64,000 nt of DNA from Bacillus cereus. Lineage in GTDB: Bacteria > Bacillota > Bacilli > Bacillales > Bacillaceae_G. Positions 37,259 through 46,900 of the stretch are shown piece by piece. The position numbers were made by a program, and so were the translations under genes. Below the pieces are notes generated by a model. That model ran no database searches. It was not told the DNA's origin and was given only the letters and a program-made list of their open reading frames with translations. The first letter of the stretch is position 1; each line of letters opens with the position of its first letter. Where the stretch lies: contig NZ_CP089518.1 in assembly GCF_025917685.1 (NCBI RefSeq), positions 2,853,001-2,917,000 of the forward strand. Direction: 5' to 3'.

Positions 37259-38737
37259 TTAGCTTGATATTGATGTGGTAGACCCCTTTTGAACCGCTAT
37301 GTTTTTTGAAGCTAAGCTTACAATAATAGTTATTACGATATTAATAAATAATGCGATTGCTCCTGTACTAATGTCGTTAATAGTGTGTGGGACTGTTGGG
37401 AAAAAGGTTGCAATTTTTATATTAAAAATCGTAGCATACAATACAATAAGTACCCCTGTAATAATACCAGTCATTGCGCCATATTTATTAATATAATTTT
37501 TTTGAGAAAAACTAAGGAATAATGCAGGTGCCAATTGTGCGATAAGACTGTACGACATGATATTTAACAGTGCAAGTGCTGTCCCGCCAAATACGGTGAA
37601 GATTAAAGCAGTCAAAGAAAGGATAATGATGAATAGTTTTGAGGCTACTAATTGTTGTTTTTCGGTAGCTTTTGGAAAAACAACATTGTAAATCCCTTTT
37701 GTTAATCCAACAGATGCAGACATTAACATAACAGAAGCTGGTACTAAAGCTGTTAATAAACCAGCTGCTCCAACTATTCCAACCACCCAAGGATCAAATG
37801 TTTGAATAGTTAATCTTAAAAGAGAAAGATCTCCATCAGCTCCTTGTAAACTAGGAATTTTTACGATAGCTGAAAAGCCAATAAAGAAAACAAACAGTAA
37901 TAATATCGTGTATAAAGGTAGAGTAATTGCATTTTTGCGAAGTGCTTTTTCACCATTTGCTGAGAAGACCACAGTGAAAGAAGTCGGTAATAAATAAAAA
38001 GATATTGCATTTAAAAGGATTGTAGAGATAAACCACGGTACACTTAGTCCCTGATCGGCTAACGTTAACAATTCAGGTTTAACAGCCTCAACAGACTTAA
38101 ACATTTGCTCAATTCCACCAAAATAGTGGCTAGGAATGTATAGGCCTAAAAAAATAACTACTCCCAAAATCATAATATCTTTAATCACAGCTGTCCAAGC
38201 TGATCCATGAATACCAGAAAATATTACATATGTTGTAATAACTATTGCACCTATAATACTTGCAACTATTGGTGAAATAGCTCCAAAAGAAGCCTCTGAA
38301 ACAATAATCCCTAACCCTTTCATTTGTATACAAATGTATGGTATAAGCGCCAAACTTCCCACAATAGCTACTATAACCCCCATTGCACGACTATCATATT
38401 TAGATGCAAAATAGTCAGGTTGTGAAATAATACCATGTTCTTTACCGTATCTCCAAATTTTAGGTGCAATCCAATAAGATATTACATATGCTAAAAATAT
38501 ATACGTGGGTACATAATATGCAGCAGCACCTTTAGAATACGCCCAACCACTTCCGCCTAGAAAAGTAAAAGTCGTATAAACCTCTCCAGCTATTAATAGG
38601 AATATGAACAGGGGTCCAAAACCTCTGCCGCCAACTGAAAATTGCTGCAAATTCATCTTTTTTCCTCGTCTGGCTGCTATCCCTAAATAAAGAGATAGAA
38701 TTAAGAAAATAAAAATAATAAATAATGATATATTCAT
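37259..38737 (-). CDS. Sodium:solute symporter (SSF family)
   Basis: A 492-residue protein with about 13 helices and SSF motifs (LFIFLLIAGEVYTTFTFLGG, WAYSKGAAAYYVPTYIFLAY, LVPASVMLMSASVGLTKGIY). It takes up an organic solute with sodium. Its start overlaps the small DUF3311 gene by ATGA. Together with the amidohydrolase upstream and the sigma-54 activator it probably forms an uptake-and-hydrolysis unit for a nitrogen-containing compound (inference). Confidence 0.9.
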   Translation of the reverse strand: MNISLFIIFIFLILSLYLGIAARRGKKMNLQQFSVGGRGFGPLFIFLLIAGEVYTTFTFLGGSGWAYSKGAAAYYVPTYIFLAYVISYWIAPKIWRYGKEHGIISQPDYFASKYDSRAMGVIVAIVGSLALIPYICIQMKGLGIIVSEASFGAISPIVASIIGAIVITTYVIFSGIHGSAWTAVIKDIMILGVVIFLGLYIPSHYFGGIEQMFKSVEAVKPELLTLADQGLSVPWFISTILLNAISFYLLPTSFTVVFSANGEKALRKNAITLPLYTILLLFVFFIGFSAIVKIPSLQGADGDLSLLRLTIQTFDPWVVGIVGAAGLLTALVPASVMLMSASVGLTKGIYNVVFPKATEKQQLVASKLFIIILSLTALIFTVFGGTALALLNIMSYSLIAQLAPALFLSFSQKNYINKYGAMTGIITGVLIVLYATIFNIKIATFFPTVPHTINDISTGAIALFINIVITIIVSLASKNIAVQKGSTTSISS

Positions 38738-38934
38738 TCTGCCTCACTCCCTTTATTATCAGGATCCAGCTTATAAACAATGGTTAAAATAATTGAGGAA
38801 AGTACCATCCAAAATACAATCCAAAATAAAAGAAAAGGCATCCCTAATACGTAAGGCTCAATTTTATTTGCAAATGGTAAGAATCCAACACACCCTATAA
38901 AAGGAATTAAGAGTAAGAGTTTAATATATTTCAA
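38734..38934 (-). CDS. DUF3311-like small membrane subunit
   Basis: A 66-residue two-helix protein overlapping the SSF gene by 4 nt. Such DUF3311 proteins commonly precede SSF symporters and may be needed for their assembly, as seen with PanF-like partners. Confidence 0.8.
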   Translation of the reverse strand: MKYIKLLLLIPFIGCVGFLPFANKIEPYVLGMPFLLFWIVFWMVLSSIILTIVYKLDPDNKGSEAE

Positions 38935-39070
38935 AATATTCTCGACCTCCTATTTCATCGTTTGAATTTTTATGGATTAAGAGCCGATATTATAAAAGGA
39001 TTTGTTAATATATATCCTTTTTAACTTACTAGCATCTAAATCTCTGATATGCAGAATAAAGTGAAACATT

Positions 39071-39128
39071 AATCAGCGGGGTTTTGTCCATCCCCAACTG
39101 ATTATTAGCCCGCAAATAGCGGGCTAAT
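39071..39128 (-). repeat. Two tandem hairpins in the amidohydrolase-symporter gap
   Basis: AATCAG..GGG pairs with CCC..CTGATT (39071-39103), directly followed by ATTAGCCCGC/GCGGGCTAAT (39104-39128) with a 5-nt loop. They occupy a 248-nt gap within a likely operon and lack a T-run. They may be a dispersed B. cereus-group repeat or an RNA element that adjusts expression of the downstream symporter genes. Confidence 0.5.
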
Positions 39129-39182
39129 GGTAACGAATAATACGAGGTAATATCATTGCAATACTCCATTTTTTTCCTAAAT

Positions 39183-40808
39183 CTAATTTTTCATCATTAA
39201 ATCATTCTCTTTTTGATAGACAATTTCTCCGTCAATAATCGTTGTTTCCACTTTCAAATCCTTAATAAGGTCTGGTTCAGCTTTTAAAATACTTTCACTT
39301 AAAATAACTAAATCAGCTAATTTCCCTACCTCTATGCTTCCTTTTATATCCTCTTCAAAACTTGCATAAGCGCCATTCCATGTGTAAAGTTTAATAGCTT
39401 CTAGTACACTAATGGATTGATTAATGCCAATTTCAGCTCCAAATTGGCTTTTTCTATTAACTGCAGTATGAATTCCCAATAATGGATTATAATCGGTAAC
39501 CGGTGCATCTGAACTACCTGCTGCAATAATACCTTTATCTATATAATCACGAGCAGCGTACATATAATTAACACGTTCACCATAATTGTGAGCATATATC
39601 TCGCCATATTCATATGGAAATGGCGGGTTTGGAATAGGGATGACTTCAAGTTGTTTCATTCTTTCTTGTAAATCTGGAGTTGAAACTCCTGCATGCTCGA
39701 TTCGATGACGATGATTTTTCCTTGGTGCTTCTTTTAACGCTCTTTCTACGCAATTTAAATACATTTCAATGGCTTTATCACCTTGAGCATGTACTGTAAT
39801 TTGATAGCCTTTTTTATGTGCTTCACCTAGAACTTTATATATTTCTTCCTCACTATAATAAAGAATCCCGAAATTGTTAGGATCGCTGGAGTAGGGTTTT
39901 CGAGTTGCAATTGTTGGACCAGAGCTACTTCCATCTAAAAATATTTTAGCCGGCCCAACTCTAAACTTCTCATCCCCTGTACCGGTTACTATCCCTGCAT
40001 TCATCATTTTATTTACAAATTTATCCGATTCATTTATGGTACCAATTATTGCATATATCCGAACACCGATGTCTTTCGTTTTTATAGCTGTTTGTAACAA
40101 ACGATAACAATTAGAATCAAAAGTAGCTGCTTCATGAATACTCGTGATACCCCCAGAAATGAAATGATCCGACGCAATTTTTACAGCTTTCATAAGCTCA
40201 TCATCTGTATAACTTGCTACATCATTCATCTTCATATTTGCAGCTTCAAATAATTTCCCTGTAATTTCCCCCTTCTCATTTTTTTCAATTACTCCACCTT
40301 GAGGATTCGGTGTCTTTTCGTCATATCCAGCCTTCTCTAGTGCTGCTGTGTTTACGATACAAATATGTCCGCACGTACGAGAAATGATGATTGGATGCTT
40401 CGCTGAAATGGCATCTAGCTCCGCAATCGTTGGATACCTTTTCTCCTTTATGGTAGTTTCATTAAATCCCCAAGCTCTTATCCACTCACCTTCTGGAGTT
40501 TCCAACGCTTTTTTCTTAAGCTCATTCAGCACATCTGCAACAGAGTCGATGTGACTTTCTTTACAACTGATATTCAATTGAAAAACCCCATATAAAACCA
40601 GGTGTGTGTGTGCATCAATAAATCCAGGAAGAAGAGATTTGCCTGCTAGGTCAATGACTTCAGTCTTCTCCCCAATGAATTTATTCGTTTCTAAATTTGA
40701 ACCAACCCCAATTATTCGATTATCCTTTATCGCTACAGATTCTACTATTGAGTTTTGTCTGTTTGATGTAATAACTTCACCATTGATAAATACTAGATTT
40801 GCATTCAT
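39183..40808 (-). CDS. Amidohydrolase family 3 (YtcJ/NfdA-like)
   Basis: 541 residues from ATG 40808 (MNANLVFINGEVI), with AAAAAGGATGG upstream; the longer frame to 40898 is not family-like. Metal ligands are in GFIDAHTHLVLYG, TVHAQGDKAI and RIEHAGVS, and the late Asp in AAGSSDAPVTDYNPLLGI. Family-3 enzymes hydrolyse N-substituted amides or formamides. It is preceded by a well-matched sigma-54 promoter (41044-41060) and is divergent from a sigma-54 activator gene. Confidence 0.9.
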   Translation of the reverse strand: MNANLVFINGEVITSNRQNSIVESVAIKDNRIIGVGSNLETNKFIGEKTEVIDLAGKSLLPGFIDAHTHLVLYGVFQLNISCKESHIDSVADVLNELKKKALETPEGEWIRAWGFNETTIKEKRYPTIAELDAISAKHPIIISRTCGHICIVNTAALEKAGYDEKTPNPQGGVIEKNEKGEITGKLFEAANMKMNDVASYTDDELMKAVKIASDHFISGGITSIHEAATFDSNCYRLLQTAIKTKDIGVRIYAIIGTINESDKFVNKMMNAGIVTGTGDEKFRVGPAKIFLDGSSSGPTIATRKPYSSDPNNFGILYYSEEEIYKVLGEAHKKGYQITVHAQGDKAIEMYLNCVERALKEAPRKNHRHRIEHAGVSTPDLQERMKQLEVIPIPNPPFPYEYGEIYAHNYGERVNYMYAARDYIDKGIIAAGSSDAPVTDYNPLLGIHTAVNRKSQFGAEIGINQSISVLEAIKLYTWNGAYASFEEDIKGSIEVGKLADLVILSESILKAEPDLIKDLKVETTIIDGEIVYQKENDLMMKN

Positions 40809-41043
40809 ACAAACACCATCCTTTTTATATAAGTACAAATTGAAAAAACGACATAAAACTTTTCTTTTTAAGTGAAAGAGACAACGAGTGCAGATCACCT
40901 TTTAGTCTTCATAAACGTGACTTAATTAGAATTACGCGCGATTAAAGCGCTTTCAATAAAAAGGGAAATCCTTGACAAATAGAAAAGATTCCATTAACTA
41001 CCTCCCTCTATAAATTAATAATTCCGCACTGTACATTTTTATA

Positions 41044-41060
41044 ATGCAAAAATTATGCCA
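41044..41060 (-). promoter_or_regulatory. Sigma-54 (-24/-12) promoter
   Basis: On the minus strand the 17-nt TGGCATAATTTTTGCAT matches the consensus TGGCAC-N5-TTGC with GG and GC exactly 12 nt apart. It points at the amidohydrolase gene, about 235 nt away, and lies between it and the divergent sigma-54 activator gene. The resulting long leader is about 220 nt. Confidence 0.75.
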
Positions 41061-41193
41061 TCAATTTGGAACAAAAACATTAAAAATAGACGGAAAATTA
41101 TAAAAATTTCATTTAAATCTGGCATTTGTGAGATATAATGAATTAAATTCGTTTCAATAGATTCATAAATGGTTCATTCTTTTCACTAATTTC

Positions 41194-41229
41194 CATCTAT
41201 GTTGAACCACTTGCGTTTCAACATAGATG
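41194..41229. promoter_or_regulatory. 12-bp inverted repeat upstream of the sigma-54 activator
   Basis: CATCTATGTTGA (41194-41205) and TCAACATAGATG (41218-41229) are perfect inverted copies separated by 12 nt. The repeat lies 23 nt before the activator ATG (41252) and about 135 nt upstream of the sigma-54 promoter, a usual distance for an activator-binding site. It may also fold as a leader hairpin. Confidence 0.5.
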
Positions 41230-41251
41230 CATTCATAGGAGGATTTAAGCC

Positions 41252-42670
41252 ATGTCCGACATTCCTGTCCAAATTGAAAGTAAATATCTCTTGAAGATTC
41301 TTGATAGTCTTGAAAGTGGGATGAATATTGTTGACAAAAACGGAACGATTATGTGGGTAAACCAAGCATGTTGTAAGCTTTTTAACAAAAGCAAGGAACA
41401 TTTGATTGGTAGGAATATTTTCGTTCTGAAAAAAGAGGGTGCGTTCACTCCATCCGTAATCGAAATGGCTTTACAAAATGGAAGTACTGTAACCACTGTG
41501 CAAGAAATCACCGGTGGTAATAAGATGACAGTAACAGGGGACATTATTTTGGATGAGCAGGAAAACCCCCTTTATTTTGTAGCACATGGTCATGATATAA
41601 ACAATTGGATGGATAATGTTTCTAAGCTAGAATGGGAAGAATTAGCCCCCGTATTGAAGCGGTATTTGCTAGAAATAAAAAAAATGAATACCCGGTATAT
41701 TCTAATGCAAGAGGAACAGTCCTTTATTGGACATAGTAAAATACATAATTTGCTTGCTGAAATCCTGGAAAGAGTGGCAAGTGTTGATTCAACTGTGCTT
41801 ATTAACGGAGAAACAGGCGTTGGAAAAAACGTAGTTGCAAAACGTATTCATGAATTGAGTGAACGAAACAGTCAACCCTTTGTCCACTTAAATTGTGCAG
41901 CAATTCCCGATACACTTCTCGAATCTGAATTGTTCGGCTACCATAAGGGAGCCTTTACAGGTGCGAATTCAAAAGGGAAAACAGGGCTCGTCAAAACAGC
42001 CGAAAAAGGAACGCTTTTTTTGGATGAAATTAGTGAACTTCCGCTACATTTGCAGCCCAAGCTCCTTCAATTACTGCAGGACAAGACCTATATGCCTATT
42101 GGCGGTTCACAGTTAGTAAAGGCTGATATTCGCATTATTGCAGCAACAAACCGCAAAATCGAGGAAATGGTAAAAGAGGGAAAATTCCGGGCCGATCTAT
42201 ATTATCGCCTTCATGTTTTACCAGTAAACATTCCGCCGCTACGCGAGCGACATGAAGATATTTTTCCACTACTCCATTTCTATTTGCAAAAGTATAACCA
42301 AATATTCAACCAGACACGTACCTTCTCGAAGCAAACGATAGGTGTTTTTCAACGTTATCAGTGGCCGGGAAATATACGCGAGTTGGAAAATACTGTTGAG
42401 CAGCTCGTTATTATGGCTAAAAAGGAAGAAATCTCAATTCATGATTTACCAGAGCGCTTTCTTTCAGTAAGTATGGAAGAAGAAGCTTTACAATCTCTGA
42501 AAAAAGGCAACAATTTAAACGAGATTATCGAAAGTATGGAAAAAATAATTATTGAACAGGCAATTAAGAAAAATAAGACTACACGTAAAACTGCAAAAGT
42601 TCTTGGAATTACCCAAACTTCACTGATTCGTCGGTTAAAGAAATACAATATCCGCAATGAAAAAGAATAG
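41252..42670 (+). CDS. Sigma-54-dependent activator (PAS-AAA+-Fis HTH)
   Basis: A 472-residue activator preceded by GGAGGA. Residues 1-110 are a PAS domain (LDSLESGMNIVDKNGTIMWV). The AAA+ domain has Walker A GETGVGKN, the sigma-54 contact loop GAFTGA and Walker B LFLDEISELP. The Fis-type HTH is at the C-terminus (KTAKVLGITQTSLIRRLKKY). It likely senses a ligand through PAS and switches on the divergent amidohydrolase-symporter operon. Confidence 0.95.
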   Translation: MSDIPVQIESKYLLKILDSLESGMNIVDKNGTIMWVNQACCKLFNKSKEHLIGRNIFVLKKEGAFTPSVIEMALQNGSTVTTVQEITGGNKMTVTGDIILDEQENPLYFVAHGHDINNWMDNVSKLEWEELAPVLKRYLLEIKKMNTRYILMQEEQSFIGHSKIHNLLAEILERVASVDSTVLINGETGVGKNVVAKRIHELSERNSQPFVHLNCAAIPDTLLESELFGYHKGAFTGANSKGKTGLVKTAEKGTLFLDEISELPLHLQPKLLQLLQDKTYMPIGGSQLVKADIRIIAATNRKIEEMVKEGKFRADLYYRLHVLPVNIPPLRERHEDIFPLLHFYLQKYNQIFNQTRTFSKQTIGVFQRYQWPGNIRELENTVEQLVIMAKKEEISIHDLPERFLSVSMEEEALQSLKKGNNLNEIIESMEKIIIEQAIKKNKTTRKTAKVLGITQTSLIRRLKKYNIRNEKE

Positions 42671-42706
42671 CGTTTTTGTTGTAGAGGGATTAATTTTTTT
42701 CTTAAT

Positions 42707-42750
42707 TTGATGGCAATATGGCGGTACCCCATCGCTATCAAGCTAAGCTT
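42707..42750. repeat. IS231-like terminal sequence, copy 1
   Basis: TTGATGGCAATATGGCGGTA then CCCCATCGCTATCAAGC is closely repeated at 53004-53050. The part CATCGCTATCAAGCTAAG resembles the IS231 terminal repeat CATGCCCATCAACTTAAG as I remember it, and the first half is an inverted version (TTGATRGC). It looks like two element ends lying back to back. Confidence 0.45.
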
Positions 42751-42915
42751 ATGTAAAGTCAATTTTAGGCGAGATTGTTTCTTTTTTCTAAAGGGCACGT
42801 GTAGGTAATTTTAAAATTTGCATATGAAATAAACCCTAGTATAAAATCCTTGATTTTTTAAGAAAAGGTATTGGAGTTTATCTTTTGTATATACACCATC
42901 ATTTCATTAAAAAAA

Positions 42916-42948
42916 GAAAAATAGATGCCTATGGGCATCTATTTTTTT
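42916..42948 (-). terminator. Terminator of the collagenase pseudogene
   Basis: AATAGATGCC/GGCATCTATT stem with a TATG-type loop and a T-run on the minus strand, just past the pseudogene stop. Confidence 0.75.
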
Positions 42949-42966
42949 AAAAACGACTACTTAAAA

Positions 42967-44718
42967 TCATTTTACTTCTACAGTATAATCCCCTGTTCCA
43001 CCGCCATACTTATATACACTTAAATAATATTTCCCTGGCTTCGCATTATAATTTCCAAGCAATTTGTTTCCATCACGTTTTGTTGCATAAGCTACATAAT
43101 TATTTAGATCTGATTCAGAATATAATACCCAGTTCAGTCCAAGGTTTTGTTCGTTCGTAACGGTAATTTGTAAATCTTTTGGGTCCTTTACATCGATAAC
43201 AAATCTGTCAACTTGATCTTGATCACTTAAGTTTCCTCTTAATAACGTGTTCAAAGATAATGGATTCGCTGCATCAAATGAATTATTCGGTTCTTTTTCT
43301 ACAGCAGTACCTTCTTCTGTATTCACTCCGATAAACACAACATCATATTCAAATTGTCCAGCGGCATTGACACGGTAATTTACAAAATAAGCAGTTAATG
43401 TTTTGTATCCGCTCCACTCTTTTTCTGCAAGATGCTTCAGCATATCATTCGTTGCTTGATTCATCACTTTCCAATCCTCATTTTCCCCTTTTGCCGCACT
43501 TCCTGTATATGTTCCTTGTAGTGTGGAGGTATTAAAGAATTGTGATTTATTATTTGTTACCTTCACATTTTTTAACTTCGCTTCATTGGTGACATCTGCT
43601 GCAACATCCGAAAGTGGTTTCGGATTGTGCTGTGCTACATAATCATCTGATACTTGCGGAATTGTATACTTATCACGATTATCTATCAGCATTTGCATGT
43701 AAGTTTGATATTCTTCATTTAATTTATTATCTTTACTTAATGTAGAACGGTACGCATCGTAACCTGGAACAGCATTTGTACGAATTAAATCATGCACTTT
43801 ATCGAACATATCAGGACGGTTATTATACATATACGATTGCAATGCAAACGAGTAATTATAATAATCCCACGTTCCGTATTTTGCATTTAATGTTTGCGCT
43901 GCTGTGTAACGTTTCGCAGGATCATTAGACAATCCACCAATGATACTTTTTCGCGGTACCACACTGTCTAATCGCGTTGAGCCTGCAAAAAACTCCGCAT
44001 TTCCTTCTTCAAACCATGTTAAGCGTTCATTTTGATACATTTCTCCTTGACCCCATAATCCCGGAACTTCGTATCTGCCCTGTAAATAGTGTGTAAATTC
44101 GTGACGAAACAATTCTTCCAAACTATAAATACTCTGCTGTGGTGTACGTTCATATGTAAAGAAGGTTCCTGTTCCTTCAATATAAATTCCACCATTATTT
44201 GTTTCATAGCCGTATAGTTGACGGTTAAATTGATATTCATCCGGACTATTATAAATAACCATTGTTAACACATCATCAGCATGTCCACTTTCGAGTGGTT
44301 TATCACTACCAACTGTACGATAAAATTGAGATCGTACTTCTTTTGCTGCCCAATATAAACGTTTAATTTTTTCTTCGCTAACTTTATCCCCCGCTTTAAA
44401 GACAATAGCCCCATCATCAAATGTATACGCTTTTGGAAAATAATGTTTCTTACCATCTTCTCGAATTTGATCTAAATTTACCGTTTTTCCATTTGCATCT
44501 ATCCCGCCGTAATTAGTAGCAATTTGTTCTGCTGCAACAAAATATTGTTGCCCTAAATATGGATATATCCCCATTGCTTCTGTAACAACTTGCTGTCCTT
44601 TTGTTGGTGTACTATAAAACTTGCCAAAGCGACTAGCATAGTAAATACCATTATTAATTAGCCATCCGTTTTTGTCTGTTACTGTCCCTATTAGTGCAAA
44701 ACGATTTATCTCATTAAA
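42967..44718 (-). pseudogene. M9 collagenase, 5'-truncated second copy
   Basis: The frame is open from about 44718 (FNEINRFALIGTV) to the stop and covers peptidase and C-terminal domains; it matches the last two thirds of the collagenase at 31492-34128, differing at scattered positions (for example QVQGLW versus QVPGLW-type changes). HEFTH and EEGNAEFF are kept. Upstream of 44718 similarity stops within a codon or so, and other fragments begin, so the signal peptide and activator domain are lost. An internal ATG at 44574 could start a 535-residue protein, but without a secretion signal. Confidence 0.8.
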
Positions 44719-44751
44719 GAGAACTGACTTCTATTTGGGTAACCATAATTA

Positions 44752-44893
44752 TCATAGAACTTTTACTTTAACAGTTTGTCTTCCCCAATTCATGGCCTTA
44801 CTTTTTGAACCTACTAAAACATCAATACGATTACCTTTAATGGCACTACCGGTATCACCAGCGATTGCTTCACCATAATTTTCTACCCACACT
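44752..44893 (-). pseudogene. 3D-domain cell-wall protein, C-terminal fragment
   Basis: Minus-strand frame reads VWVENYGEAIAGDTGSAIKG, then NRIDVLVGSKSKAMNWG and TVKVKVL before TGA. This is the 3D (Asp-box) domain found in secreted cell-wall lytic or EntA-like enzymes. Only about 47 codons are left, wedged between the collagenase break and TnpB-element debris. Confidence 0.7.
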
Positions 44894-44904
44894 TTTGATC
44901 TTAA

Positions 44905-45000
44905 CAGTTACGTGCTTTTTGGCTACGCCAAACTGAAATTCATCTCCCACCTATCGTTGGGCTACGCCCTGTGCACGCTTGAGGAAGGAGAATTCTTTCT
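44905..45000 (-). mobile_element. End fragment of a TnpB (IS200/IS605-like) element
   Basis: On the minus strand CTCCTTCCTCAAG, later TAGGTGGGAGATGAATTTCA, matches the element end at 49988-50035 that precedes a TnpB start. Short palindromes GGGCGTAGCCC and TGGCGTAGCCA follow. No TnpB coding sequence is left here. Confidence 0.6.
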
Positions 45001-45085
45001 GGTAATCCGTTAAATTCATTTTCTTTTGTTAGAATTTCGTAAATACGTTTTGTAAATCTTTTCATCAGAATCGTTTCCGTACTCT

Positions 45086-46900
45086 CTATTGATTCACTGC
45101 TTTTGCTACAAGGGCAGCATATGCTTCTGCACCTGTTTTCGTTAAATGTACGCCATCTGGTTCAAAGTATGCCTGATTTCCAGCACTTGCTGCATACCAA
45201 TCAACTAACACTACATTTTTGTAAGCTGATGCTGCTTCTTTTAACTTCTCATTCACCAACGATTCCCACGGACGTGGTACTCTCGTATTAATTAATATAA
45301 TTTTACGTTCATCCCCAATCACTTTTATTAATGATGCTAATTGCTCCTTAGTAAAGGCTCCATTTGTACCTAATCCAATAATGACATGATTTCCTAAATT
45401 CCCCTCATTCTTTAGCTGTTCCACAGCAGGGATTGCTTTGGACATTTGCCGCCCTATTTCCGCATCAATCCTAATATTAGGAAAAGTATTTTTTAAATAC
45501 GGAGCAATATCAATCATGATTGAATCTCCTACAGCTGTAACTGTTAGAGGGTCTTTAGGCTGTGCGGGAATCGCTTCTTTTTGTTCTTCTTTATTTTGAG
45601 GTGGTTCATTAGCTGGTTTATCCCAAACTGCAACGGGATGTTTAGCCTGCTCTTCTTGCACAGCTTCCACCTTATCTTTTGGAGGATTCTCCTTTGCTTT
45701 AGTAGCTGTTGTTAATCCAAAAGTAGCTATCGAAGAAATAAATACTGCACATATTAAAGCTAACTTACCACTTACAGTTAAGTTTCTTATTTTCAAGTTT
45801 TTAATCCGAATATTCTTCAATGCACCTTTTCGTATTGGATTTTCAATAAACTTCCACGAAATTTGTGCAATAACTATAATTAGGAGAAATTGAAGAATTG
45901 CTCTTGTAATCGAAAACTCTCCAGCATTTACCTTCGGAGTCGTCAATGTAATAATCGGATAATGCCAAAGATATATTCCATATGATCGCACGCCCATCCA
46001 ACGCAGTGGTCTAAATCTCAAAAATAGTGCGATTCTGATAGCCGGATGCGCAAGGTTAGCGACTAACAAGGCTGTAGCAATTGATAAAAGGACCATTCCC
46101 CCACGGTATAGAAACGGCTCATATTGATTCGTCTTCCAAAACATAATGAGAATGATACTAAGAGCAACTCCCCCAATAACATCAAGAATAAGACGTGCTT
46201 GCGGAATAATTTTATTCGCAAGTCTACTGCTTGGCCAAATTAAAGCAAGCGCCGCTCCAATTAATAAAGAAAAAGCCCGTGTATCAGTACCGTAATAAAT
46301 TCTACTTGGGTCAGAGCCTGGTTCATATAGAATTGCCATTGCTAAAGCAGATGCAATTGCTCCTAGACAAATAAATAAGATCATGCGTGATTGTTTTTTT
46401 ATGTAATAAAATCCTAAACTAATGACGAACGGCCAAACCACATAAAATTGTTCCTCAACAGCTAACGACCAAAAATGATTTAGTGGAGAAGGCTGACCAA
46501 AGCTATCAAAATAAGATAATTTATGATAAATATACCACCAGTTACTAACATAAAATAACGCCGCTAATGAGTCTCCACGCATTTTTTCAAGTAAAGAGCT
46601 ATGAAAAATCGTAATCCATGCCAACGTTATAACGAGCATAACAAACATTGCTGGAAGCAATCTCCTTGCCCTACTAAGCCAGAATTTCTTCAAATCAATT
46701 CTCTTATTTCTCTTCCACTCCATCGCTAGAATATCTGTAATTAAATAACCTGAGAGTACAAAAAATACAGTAACCCCTAAAAATCCTCCAGGCATCCAAT
46801 TAAAGTTAATATGATACAAAATAACACCTAGTATAGCTAGGCCCCTTAGACTGTCTAATCCAGCCATATAACGACTATTTTTTTTAAAAGGTTTAGTCAC
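45086..46900 (-). CDS. Acyltransferase-3/SGNH membrane protein, OatA-like
   Basis: A 604-residue protein. The N-terminal half has about ten helices and acyltransferase-3 motifs (GLDSLRGLAILGVILYHINF, VFFVLSGYLIT, RRLLPAMF, LNHFWSLAVEEQFYVVWP). The C-terminal 200 residues form an extracellular SGNH domain (GDSIMID, IGLGTNG, DGVHLT). This is the architecture of peptidoglycan O-acetyltransferases, which make the wall lysozyme-resistant. Substrate could also be another surface glycan. The 5' side of the gene is normal; the 3' side adjoins element debris. Confidence 0.9.
   Translation of the reverse strand: MTKPFKKNSRYMAGLDSLRGLAILGVILYHINFNWMPGGFLGVTVFFVLSGYLITDILAMEWKRNKRIDLKKFWLSRARRLLPAMFVMLVITLAWITIFHSSLLEKMRGDSLAALFYVSNWWYIYHKLSYFDSFGQPSPLNHFWSLAVEEQFYVVWPFVISLGFYYIKKQSRMILFICLGAIASALAMAILYEPGSDPSRIYYGTDTRAFSLLIGAALALIWPSSRLANKIIPQARLILDVIGGVALSIILIMFWKTNQYEPFLYRGGMVLLSIATALLVANLAHPAIRIALFLRFRPLRWMGVRSYGIYLWHYPIITLTTPKVNAGEFSITRAILQFLLIIVIAQISWKFIENPIRKGALKNIRIKNLKIRNLTVSGKLALICAVFISSIATFGLTTATKAKENPPKDKVEAVQEEQAKHPVAVWDKPANEPPQNKEEQKEAIPAQPKDPLTVTAVGDSIMIDIAPYLKNTFPNIRIDAEIGRQMSKAIPAVEQLKNEGNLGNHVIIGLGTNGAFTKEQLASLIKVIGDERKIILINTRVPRPWESLVNEKLKEAASAYKNVVLVDWYAASAGNQAYFEPDGVHLTKTGAEAYAALVAKAVNQ

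Larger units (their letters stand above)
42671..42966. other. Intergenic region with an IS-end-like repeat and a terminator
   Basis: 296 nt between the activator and the collagenase pseudogene. It holds a 45-nt IS-end-like sequence (42707-42750) and a terminator (42916-42948). No gene seen. Confidence 0.5.

Noticed and set aside
41245..41544. Minus-strand ORF over the activator gene
   Set aside because: Antisense shadow of the PAS domain.
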